Below the pieces are notes generated by a model, which saw nothing but the letters and a program-made list of their open reading frames with translations, made no database searches and was not told where the DNA came from. A stretch of 6,339 bases of DNA, taken from the NCBI GenBank assembly GCA_021785155.1, contig JAJYGE010000145.1:1-6339 (forward strand), given 5' to 3'. The DNA comes from Planctomycetota bacterium. Its GTDB lineage: Bacteria > Planctomycetota > Phycisphaerae > WQYP01. The position numbers and the translations under genes are program-made. Each line of letters starts with the position of its first letter. Position 1 is the stretch's first letter. Of this stretch, positions 1-5,086 are shown one piece after another.

Positions 1-156
1 TACCGCAAAAATGGAACTCGATATGTTATTGCGTGCCGCAACACCTGGATTGCGGCAACTGCAAACGGCGACAAAAGGCTTGATTTTCAAAGTAAAAACA
101 ATGGTACATCGGGAATATACGAAGGGCTGAATCAACAAGTTATCCACAATTTATAG
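1..156 (+). CDS. Possible 3' end of an unidentified gene (partial)
   Basis: Reading frame 1 is open from the window edge to a TAG at 154-156, giving 51 residues that end in QQVIHNL. The residues are a plausible mix (several K/R/N, two Cys, aromatic residues), but no family is recognised. The opposite strand and frame 2 are also largely open here, so coding status is uncertain. If real, its last codons overlap the DnaA-box-like word at 140-148. It would run towards the AT-rich non-coding stretch and away from nothing else visible, as its start lies outside the window. Confidence 0.3.
   Translation, partial: YRKNGTRYVIACRNTWIAATANGDKRLDFQSKNNGTSGIYEGLNQQVIHNL
140..148 (+). promoter_or_regulatory. 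DnaA-box-like 9-mer TTATCCACA
   Basis: This is an exact match to the classical DnaA box consensus TTATNCACA. It lies at the left edge of the AT-rich stretch. A second word, CTATCCACA (464-472), with one mismatch and the same orientation, lies at the right edge. A single exact 9-mer can occur by chance, so function as a DnaA site is an inference. Confidence 0.35.
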
Positions 157-472
157 GTTTATATCTATATGTAGTGGCGTTCTGGTTTAATGAATAATGA
201 AATTAAAATAACATCATCATAGTTATAAGGCCTGTCAGTTAGTGGAAATGAATTGTTGAGTAGTATGTAAGTATTGTAAAAACGTATATTTATAATTTTA
301 TCAACAATCCTGGTATGTGGTGGAAAAGATGATTGAGCATTGTCCGTAACGCCTGTCAGACATGATCTAAATGTTAGTAACGCAATAAATTGATGTATAG
401 AAATCGTTAAAAAAACGCTATTTATGCCATGTTTACGACAGTTACAGATAGTTTTTCCACCGGCTATCCACA
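157..472. other. AT-rich non-coding stretch bracketed by DnaA-box-like words
   Basis: About 300 bases are much richer in A+T than the rest of the window, with runs such as AAATTAAAAT, TATATTTATAATTTTAT and TTAAAAAAACG. A 9-bp direct repeat GCCTGTCAG occurs at 230-238 and 351-359. The only long frame, on the - strand (165-524), gives a product without recognisable domains and its reading simply follows the AT-rich sequence, so no gene is called. The combination of AT-rich DNA and flanking DnaA-like boxes resembles an origin or DNA-unwinding region, but it could equally be horizontally acquired non-coding DNA. Confidence 0.4.
464..472 (+). promoter_or_regulatory. DnaA-box-like 9-mer CTATCCACA
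   Basis: This word has one mismatch (C for T at the first base) from the DnaA box TTATCCACA. It has the same orientation as the exact match at 140-148, and both are followed by AA. It sits where the AT-rich stretch gives way to GC-richer DNA. Confidence 0.25.
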
Positions 473-557
473 AGTTTACCGACAGCCTTCTTCGGCGACT
501 TGCTGCCCGGGTGTATCGGAACAATTTTGGCCCGCATCAAGTGGGATCAGGTGGTTC

Positions 558-606
558 AAAAGCCGGTAAGCCTTCGGAGGCCGCGCTTTATCCCGTGGGC
601 TTTTTT
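558..606. terminator. Terminator-like hairpin with flanking T run
   Basis: Arms AAAAGCC (558-564) and GGCTTTT (598-604) are complementary. The loop contains a smaller GCCT-TCGG-AGGC hairpin (570-581), and a run of six T (601-606) follows on the + strand. Read on the - strand, the same structure lies 120 bases after the glycosyltransferase stop and ends in four T. It could therefore stop the operon, or act in both directions. The large loop makes it weaker than a standard Rho-independent terminator. Confidence 0.28.
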
Positions 607-632
607 GTGGTGCCGCGCCGGGACCCACCACA
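606..632. repeat. 7-bp inverted repeat
   Basis: TGTGGTG (606-612) and CACCACA (626-632) are perfect complements around a 13-nt GC-rich loop. The repeat abuts the T run of the neighbouring hairpin. Neither strand has a T run directly after it, so it is not a terminator by itself. Confidence 0.35.
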
Positions 633-724
633 CGCTATTGGCCGTCTGCCCGCCAACGGGTACAAAATGCGGTCATTGATCGTTGAGCAACGCCCGATAC
701 TGCCGTTAACTGGACAGGCTCCTG

Positions 725-2008
725 CTACCTTCCCTGCGTAGCGGTTCCATTGGGGCTGAAGCGATAGAAATAAAGGCATTTGCGGGTATCCGGATTCATC
801 GGATCAGTTATGGAGGTTTCTGTTTGCAGCCATGGATACAGGCGGACGGCATAATCAGTATCTTCACCACAATTGATGGCTTTGAAGCCCACGTGCAGGG
901 CCAATTCCCGTTTCACCGGGCAGAGATGGTTGGGCGTGCGAAAATATTGATTGCCGATCTGATGGTACTTTTTATGGGCGATGGAATAATCAAATGGCCC
1001 GGCATATACGCCATCGACTTCCAGCCGCCCGGCAAATACGACGCAATGCGCATCTGGCGCGATTCGGATCGCGTGAAGAATATCGGTGATGTAACTGTCG
1101 GCCACCATATCGTCATCATCAATGAACGCGATATAGTTACCGCGCGCCTGGCGCAGCAGGCAATCGCGTTTTTCTCCCACCGTTTTTTCACCGCCATCAA
1201 GCGCAACATGAATTTCCACCTGCCAGGGATTTTCCAACGTGAAGATCTGCCTGTGCAATTCCTTCAGCAATTCCGACAGCATGTTATGGCGGCGATGCAG
1301 CGATGGAATTAAAATACTTAATTGTGGTTCAACCAGGCCCAGCCCGGCCGTCCTCCGCAGTTCATACATTGCCTTATCCGCATCCCACCATTGCTGATTG
1401 CGGACAAACAACGCATCCGGCTGTCGGCCGATATGGCAATGGCGGAACAGCACACGCGATTCATAATGGTATTTACCGATGTGCCGCACCACATCGGTAA
1501 ATTCATTGTCACAAAACATGGAACGATAGGCGGGATGATATGCATAACCGAAGCGCCGATAAAGATTCCATCCCATGATGCTCAACGTGATGAGTCGATT
1601 GGAACCGATAAATCCATCATCAAAATGCAGCGCCCCGTCCATGGCGGGAAACGCCTGCCGCATGGTCATGGCGATAATATCATCCCAATGCGCAACCTGG
1701 GGGATCATATCATCGCTGGCCAGAATCAATACATCCGGTTCCATGCCGATAACGTGCGGCGCATCTTCCAGATCACTGTTGCAGGCGTCAATTTTACTGC
1801 GCCCGCCCGGCCCGATGCGGTAGTGCACATCAGGATGCTGCGCCAGCCGACGCAACATGGCGCGGCTATTCATGACCGGGTCATCGGCATCAATGGCAAT
1901 CAGATAAACCACCCGGTGGCGATGTGATTCCAGAGCTTGCCATTGTGCCAGCGTTTGAAAAAACATATTCACCCGGCCCCGCGTGGGCCATTTAACAAGA
2001 ATGTTCAT
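725..2008 (-). CDS. Tandem GT-A/family 2-like glycosyltransferase
   Basis: A 427-aa protein with two glycosyltransferase-like units. The N-terminal unit (about 1-220) opens with MNILVKWPTRGR, then has IAIDADDP (37-44) and an acidic LASDDMIP motif (96-103) typical of the metal/nucleotide-sugar site of GT-A folds. The C-terminal unit (about 228-427) is a clear GT2: LSILIPS (230-236), GEKRDCLL (278-285), the FIDDDD metal-binding motif (295-300) and a later GEDTDYA (381-387) whose Glu/Asp fits the catalytic-base position. No membrane segment or signal is seen, so it is predicted to be cytosolic. The ATG start at 2008 is chosen over a TTG 39 bases upstream because GGAG lies 7 nt before it. It is last in the operon, 194 bases after the lipoprotein gene. 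Donor and acceptor are unknown. Possible substrates are host surface polysaccharide, virion protein or modified DNA (inference). Confidence 0.9.
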   Translation of the reverse strand: MNILVKWPTRGRVNMFFQTLAQWQALESHRHRVVYLIAIDADDPVMNSRAMLRRLAQHPDVHYRIGPGGRSKIDACNSDLEDAPHVIGMEPDVLILASDDMIPQVAHWDDIIAMTMRQAFPAMDGALHFDDGFIGSNRLITLSIMGWNLYRRFGYAYHPAYRSMFCDNEFTDVVRHIGKYHYESRVLFRHCHIGRQPDALFVRNQQWWDADKAMYELRRTAGLGLVEPQLSILIPSLHRRHNMLSELLKELHRQIFTLENPWQVEIHVALDGGEKTVGEKRDCLLRQARGNYIAFIDDDDMVADSYITDILHAIRIAPDAHCVVFAGRLEVDGVYAGPFDYSIAHKKYHQIGNQYFRTPNHLCPVKRELALHVGFKAINCGEDTDYAVRLYPWLQTETSITDPMNPDTRKCLYFYRFSPNGTATQGR

Positions 2009-2015
2009 CGAGAGT

Positions 2016-2019
2016 CTCC
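2016..2019 (-). promoter_or_regulatory. Ribosome binding site of the glycosyltransferase gene
   Basis: GGAG lies 7 nt before the ATG at 2008, which favours this start over the in-frame TTG at 2047, where no comparable site is seen. Confidence 0.7.
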
Positions 2020-2055
2020 GCGTCGGGCGCAATGTGTTGATGGGCAAACGTTCAC

Positions 2056-2084
2056 AGGCGGCTTTTTAAGCCGTGGCCTTTTTT
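2056..2084. repeat. Hairpin in the lipoprotein-glycosyltransferase gap
   Basis: CGGCTT (2059-2064) and AAGCCG (2068-2073) form a perfect 6-bp stem with a 3-nt loop. It lies in the 194-base gap between the two genes. On the + strand, CC and six T (2079-2084) follow after a short bulge, which resembles a terminator for antisense transcription. On the - strand, the direction of the operon, no T run follows, so it could only pause or protect the message. The rest of the gap (2009-2202) holds no supported gene. Confidence 0.4.
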
Positions 2085-2202
2085 CTGGTGCATGGCCGGT
2101 CCGCCGGGACAAGTCTGCCACGGTGGTCACCGCATGGAGTTTCGACACCTCCAATGCGGCACACGTTATTGGCGACCTGTCCGTGAACGGTTGCGCCGAT
2201 AG

Positions 2203-2874
2203 TTATGAAAGCGTCTGTGAACCCGGCATGAAAATGCGCGCCATGGCCCGCCACAGTGCCGCCGCGCCGGTTTCAACATATCCCCAGAGTTTTCCCAGCA
2301 GTGTGCCGAAATATTCCAGCGGCTTAAACACCGCCCCCGCCAATACCGGGAACTTTACAGCCATAATGCCGGCCCAGCCAGACTCACTGAAAAGGATAAG
2401 ACCCCCAGCAACCAGGAGAAGAAACACCGTAACAACGATGAACCGCCCCAGTTTGTAACTTAACGAATGGGAAATCGCGTGATAGCGCGCGGCATTATGC
2501 AATTCCCCGGCCTGTACCGCCCGGGCGGATTTCACAAATATCGCCTGCTGTTTAAGCGCCGGCTGGAGCGCGGCGACCGTTTTTCCCGTGGCCGCGTGGG
2601 TTTGCCGGGCATCCTGTGCCACCGTCAAGACCGCCGGACGAAGAGCCGCCACATGGGCGTCGCCCGCAGCGGCTATAGTGGTTTGCGCCAACAGAACTTG
2701 TGAATCCCGCACGCCGCGTGTTGCCGCGACATTCGCCAGACTTGCCGTATGCTCAATGCCGGTAAAGTCCGGCGGCGTGGCCAAACGGGTGGTTTGAATG
2801 CCGGCACATCCGCCGGCCGCAAACACGGCCATACTCAGGGCGGCCACCACACAGATTCTTTTTTGACAACTCAT
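2203..2874 (-). CDS. Lipoprotein with a second, internal membrane segment
   Basis: A 223-aa protein. It opens with a type II signal peptide: MSCQKR, a hydrophobic stretch (about 8-20) and the lipobox AGG-C with the lipid-modified Cys at 23. The -3 residue is Ala rather than the commoner Leu. Residues 30-140 are Ala-rich, largely helical and free of predicted membrane segments. A strong membrane segment follows at about 145-163 (FIVVTVFLLLVAGGLILF), then about 60 residues with further amphipathic stretches. Start: ATG at 2874, 6 nt after AAGGAG. A longer open frame upstream has no such site and would bury the signal. The predicted topology, lipid anchor at one end and membrane segment towards the other, recalls phage unimolecular spanins, though it is longer than usual and the membrane segment is not terminal. 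No family is recognised with confidence. Confidence 0.82.
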   Translation of the reverse strand: MSCQKRICVVAALSMAVFAAGGCAGIQTTRLATPPDFTGIEHTASLANVAATRGVRDSQVLLAQTTIAAAGDAHVAALRPAVLTVAQDARQTHAATGKTVAALQPALKQQAIFVKSARAVQAGELHNAARYHAISHSLSYKLGRFIVVTVFLLLVAGGLILFSESGWAGIMAVKFPVLAGAVFKPLEYFGTLLGKLWGYVETGAAALWRAMARIFMPGSQTLS

Positions 2875-2880
2875 TTGAAA

Positions 2881-2886
2881 CTCCTT
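2881..2886 (-). promoter_or_regulatory. Ribosome binding site of the lipoprotein gene
   Basis: AAGGAG is a full-strength Shine-Dalgarno site, 6 nt before the ATG at 2874. It fixes the start immediately before the lipoprotein signal peptide. Confidence 0.85.
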
Positions 2887-2933
2887 TTGTGAAACGTCAA
2901 GATAAAACATTCGTACTCTGTTACGCCTGCAAA

Positions 2934-3155
2934 TTACGATTGATTGGCCATGTATTTCCAGAACCTGGCCCGCATCCGGGCGTGGCGCGCTCGATAGCGC
3001 CATAGTCGCAGGCGTCGGCGGGTTTGTAATCGTGCCCGCTTATGCCACAGTGCCCGCCGGGCCTGACTGGCCGCGACAACCAAGCCGAATATCGCCGTGC
3101 CCGCACCGATAATCGCCGACCAGTCAGTGGATTGCCGGGCTGCTTGTTCGAGCAT
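2934..3155 (-). CDS. Small single-pass membrane protein with Arg-rich tail
   Basis: A 73-aa protein with one predicted membrane segment (about 12-30, WSAIIGAGTAIFGLVVAAS). An extremely basic tail follows, with 16 Arg/Lys between residues 33 and 67, interspersed with Trp and Tyr. By the positive-inside rule the tail should face the cytoplasm and the short N-terminus the outside. The ATG at 3155 is set by GGGAG 7 nt upstream. A longer in-frame ATG (3209) lacks this site. The gene overlaps the end of the preceding gene by 32 bases in another frame, which suggests translational coupling. Its size and charge layout resemble small phage holin-like proteins, but no family is recognised. An RNA-, DNA- or lipid-binding role for the tail is equally possible. 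Confidence 0.68.
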   Translation of the reverse strand: MLEQAARQSTDWSAIIGAGTAIFGLVVAASQARRALWHKRARLQTRRRLRLWRYRARHARMRARFWKYMANQS

Positions 3156-3456
3156 GAGAAATCTCCCGTAATTCGCCGAGAACTTGGTCCAGTTTGGCGG
3201 ATTGTTCATCCTGCTTTATTTCCAGCCGTTGCCGCCAGGCCGCCGAATCACGATCCGCCGCATCCATACGCCGCACACCCTCCAGCAGGGCCTGTTCCGT
3301 GCGGCTGATTCGCCGTTCATGGCCGATCAGCCATCCCATCAACGGACCGACAATCACAGATGCCGTGGCAAAAAGCGGCAGCCAGGTTTGAATGCCGCCA
3401 ATGTGATGGGCGTTTGGCGCGGCCAATAGGAACGGATGATGCAAAGGCATGACCAT
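3124..3456 (-). CDS. Small membrane-anchored predicted coiled-coil protein
   Basis: A 110-aa protein. A short His-containing N-terminus is followed by one predicted membrane segment (about 25-45, with WLPLFATASVIVGPLMGWLIG). A charged helical stretch (about 50-102) with heptad-like spacing of Leu/Ile/Val then follows, suggesting a coiled coil. The ATG at 3456 has GGGGA 7 nt upstream. Another in-frame ATG two codons later is possible. It is the first gene after the capsid gene and overlaps the 73-aa gene by 32 bases. The layout (N-terminal membrane anchor, coiled coil) resembles phage Rz-type inner-membrane spanins. However, the basic residues directly after the membrane segment (HERRISR) predict the coiled coil on the cytoplasmic side, which argues against that. 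Function unknown. Confidence 0.7.
   Translation of the reverse strand: MVMPLHHPFLLAAPNAHHIGGIQTWLPLFATASVIVGPLMGWLIGHERRISRTEQALLEGVRRMDAADRDSAAWRQRLEIKQDEQSAKLDQVLGELREISHARTSSPAIH
3163..3167 (-). promoter_or_regulatory. Ribosome binding site of the 73-aa membrane protein
   Basis: GGGAG lies 7 nt before the ATG at 3155, inside the coding region of the preceding gene. It is the main support for this start and for the overlapping gene being real. Confidence 0.7.
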
Positions 3457-3463
3457 GCAATTT

Positions 3464-3468
3464 TCCCC
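3464..3468 (-). promoter_or_regulatory. Ribosome binding site of the 110-aa membrane protein
   Basis: GGGGA lies 7 nt before the ATG at 3456. It lies just downstream of the 15-bp inverted repeat in the operon message. Confidence 0.55.
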
Positions 3469-3476
3469 ATGACGGA

Positions 3477-3518
3477 AGGTGACAGGTTACAACTGCCATT
3501 GCGTGTAACCTGTCACCT
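3477..3518. repeat. Perfect 15-bp inverted repeat between capsid and next gene
   Basis: AGGTGACAGGTTACA (3477-3491) and TGTAACCTGTCACCT (3504-3518) are exact reverse complements around a 12-nt loop. They sit in the 72-base gap directly after the capsid stop. No T run follows on either strand, so a standard Rho-independent terminator is unlikely. In the - strand message the strong hairpin ends 8 nt before the next ribosome binding site. It could stabilise the capsid message, reduce readthrough, or be a dispersed repeat that inserted here. Confidence 0.85.
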
Positions 3519-3528
3519 GTCGCACCAA

Positions 3529-4884
3529 TCAGGACACAACCGTTGTCCGTGCCGCCAGTGCCACAAATCCACTGCGGTTATTGGCGCTGTTGGGAATAAT
3601 CAGTGGGGCCTGCCGGGCGGTTTTCCCGTCCACACGGTAGATGATGCGATACGCCACTTCCGCCGCATCAAAGTAAAGGTGCATGGACATGGCCGCTTCA
3701 ATGCCGCCACCGACTTTGGTCGAAACCAGGTATTGGTTCAAATCCGCCAGAATCACATCACCGGGCGTGCCGATAGCCGAGCAATGGAAGCTGTAAACCA
3801 CCGGAATTCCAAAGAGCCGCGCTTCGGGAGATTGCTGAATTGTGCCGGCGGCAAAATACAGATTCCGGCCCGCGGCATCTTTGAGTTGTTCAAATTGCGC
3901 TTCGGCATCCGGATGGGCAATCCAGACCACACCACTGGTATCGCCGGGGCGGATGGTCCAGAGGTGGCTTTTCATGTTCACCAGATTGCTGTAGCTGATG
4001 GTGAATCCGGGCTGATTTATATCCGCGGGGGCTGTTACCAGGGCACCGCTTTCCAGAATTCCCTGCGGTTGGGCGTTGCCGCTGCCGTTGATCAGAGCCT
4101 GGTTCAAATCCCACGCCAGGGCAATGCCGCCTTCATCAAAAATGAAATTGGAAAGCGCGACATTGTTGTCCTGTAACAGTTCATCCGTAACCGGCAGGAG
4201 GGTTCCCCAGCGATTGAGTGTCATCTGCACGCGGCCATACACGGGCTTTTGCGCGTTGATCACAATTCCGTCACTGTTAAGCCAGGTACCCAGCGATGCT
4301 CCCGCGGCGCTGGTCTGGCCCAGAGTGGAAATCTGCCGCACCGGGATAAACAGCGAATTGCCTATGTTAATCGGATATTTTCTCGCCTTATCAAACAGTA
4401 CCGATTCCGCCAGCACATCGCGGTACAGTTGATTGGCATATTCCGTCGGAACCAGCGCCCCGCCGTCAGCGAGGATGTTTTCATCCATGCCATCCGCTTT
4501 GGCAATCATGCGTTTGATGCGTTCATCGCTGGCCTTGTTCGTGAAATGTTTGCGGACGCTCTGGGCGAAATCGCCGAGATTTTTGAAGCCCCCCGTGGGA
4601 TCCAAATCTTCCCTATCCGGACCTATCACCAGCGTTGGCCGCACGCCCTTTAATCCGCGTGAAACCTGGTCAATCACGCGGGTGGTGATTTTCTGCGCTG
4701 CCGCCTCCAATTGTTCGGTCATGGATTTTTGAATACCCGCCACGGCTTCATCCAGGTCCTTGATATCAGCGGCCACCGCCTCCGCCACGGCGGCATCCAC
4801 CGCGGTTTTGGCCTGATCCTCCGGCAAATCAATGACGGAATCTTTTTTATGACCCAGATAATCTTTCAGAAATTTAACGTTCAT
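3529..4884 (-). CDS. HK97-fold phage major capsid protein
   Basis: A 451-aa protein of the phage_capsid (HK97) family, the shell subunit of tailed-phage heads. An N-terminal block (1-36, with FLKDYLG and DLPEDQA) is followed by a charged helical region (about 37-80) fitting the scaffolding delta domain. The fold then starts near GGALVPTEYANQL (141-153). Diagnostic motifs are LLPVTDELLQD (229-239), NGSGNAQPQGIL (266-277), LFGIPVVYS (357-365), DVILADLNQYLV (376-387) and a C-terminal YRVDGKTARQAPLI (416-429). The length is normal for an unprocessed capsid subunit with delta domain. The ATG at 4884 has GAGGA 6 nt upstream and is preferred to an in-frame ATG at 4914. It is the first gene of the operon. 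No portal, protease or terminase gene lies upstream, where a transposase remnant and an opposite-strand gene are found instead. The frame is intact. Confidence 0.96.
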   Translation of the reverse strand: MNVKFLKDYLGHKKDSVIDLPEDQAKTAVDAAVAEAVAADIKDLDEAVAGIQKSMTEQLEAAAQKITTRVIDQVSRGLKGVRPTLVIGPDREDLDPTGGFKNLGDFAQSVRKHFTNKASDERIKRMIAKADGMDENILADGGALVPTEYANQLYRDVLAESVLFDKARKYPINIGNSLFIPVRQISTLGQTSAAGASLGTWLNSDGIVINAQKPVYGRVQMTLNRWGTLLPVTDELLQDNNVALSNFIFDEGGIALAWDLNQALINGSGNAQPQGILESGALVTAPADINQPGFTISYSNLVNMKSHLWTIRPGDTSGVVWIAHPDAEAQFEQLKDAAGRNLYFAAGTIQQSPEARLFGIPVVYSFHCSAIGTPGDVILADLNQYLVSTKVGGGIEAAMSMHLYFDAAEVAYRIIYRVDGKTARQAPLIIPNSANNRSGFVALAARTTVVS

Positions 4885-4890
4885 GGTGTG

Positions 4891-4895
4891 TCCTC
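4891..4895 (-). promoter_or_regulatory. Ribosome binding site of the capsid gene
   Basis: GAGGA lies 6 nt before the ATG at 4884. This supports the 451-aa form over one 10 residues longer. Confidence 0.7.
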
Positions 4896-4934
4896 GTGAA
4901 AAATGTTGAAACAAAAATAATTTACGGCTCGCCA

Positions 4935-4978
4935 GACACTGCCGTGGTTCCCGATATCTCGGGACCGTCGGTCATGTC
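4935..4978. repeat. 44-nt imperfect palindrome upstream of the capsid gene
   Basis: Two 20-nt arms (4935-4954 and 4959-4978) flank a TATC loop and match at 14 of 20 positions. The innermost 6 bp (TCCCGA/TCGGGA) and the outermost 4 bp (GACA/TGTC) are perfect. A second small hairpin, GTCGGT-CAAT-ACCGAC (4976-4991), overlaps its edge, and GTCGGTCA is directly repeated at 4967-4974 and 4976-4983. The element lies about 50 nt upstream of the capsid start and about 110 nt from the transposase remnant. It could be a REP-like element, an operator, or a leader hairpin. No convincing promoter boxes were found beside it. Confidence 0.55.
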
Positions 4979-5086
4979 GGTCAATACCGACTGCCATGCT
5001 GTAGAGCGCAAGCGGGCCGGATAATGCTAAACAGAAGATTTAATCCGCCGGTGGCCGAAGGCAATATGGGCGCTGGAGCTTGCAGA

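Larger units (their letters stand above)
473..724. other. Unassigned GC-richer spacer downstream of the glycosyltransferase gene
   Basis: No convincing gene is seen on either strand between the AT-rich stretch and the stop of the glycosyltransferase gene. A + strand frame (424-741) is open but lacks a ribosome binding site and any recognisable domain, and it runs into the 3' end of the glycosyltransferase gene. The stretch contains hairpins at 558-604 and 606-632, described separately, and a minor one at CCCG-CCAA-CGGG near 649-660. It may be decayed sequence or the downstream untranslated region of the operon. Confidence 0.4.

Noticed and set aside
165..524. Long - strand open frame (119 codons) in the AT-rich stretch
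   Set aside because: It has no recognisable domain and no ribosome binding site, and its composition simply follows the AT-rich DNA. It also crosses the boundary into GC-richer sequence without any change in plausibility.
530..610. tRNA-like segment suggested by GGTTCAAAAGCC
   Set aside because: No acceptor stem, anticodon arm or D-loop could be fitted around the T-loop-like word.
424..741. + strand open frame (105 codons) next to the glycosyltransferase gene
   Set aside because: It has no Shine-Dalgarno site and no domain, contains the terminator-like hairpins, and overlaps the 3' end of a well-supported gene on the other strand.
1322..1927. + strand open frame of 201 codons inside the glycosyltransferase gene
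   Set aside because: It is antisense to clear GT motifs and is explained as a mirror frame of the real gene.
2066..2254. Possible small - strand gene in the lipoprotein-glycosyltransferase gap
   Set aside because: Its start lies inside the lipoprotein gene, no ribosome binding site is seen, and its end is the hairpin region.
3436..4176. + strand open frame of 246 codons across the capsid gene
   Set aside because: It is antisense to capsid motifs and spans the inverted repeat. No domain or ribosome binding site supports it.
4895..4991. Sigma-70 promoter for the capsid operon
   Set aside because: TTGACC and AT-rich hexamers exist on the - strand, but no pair has acceptable spacing and match, so no promoter is called.
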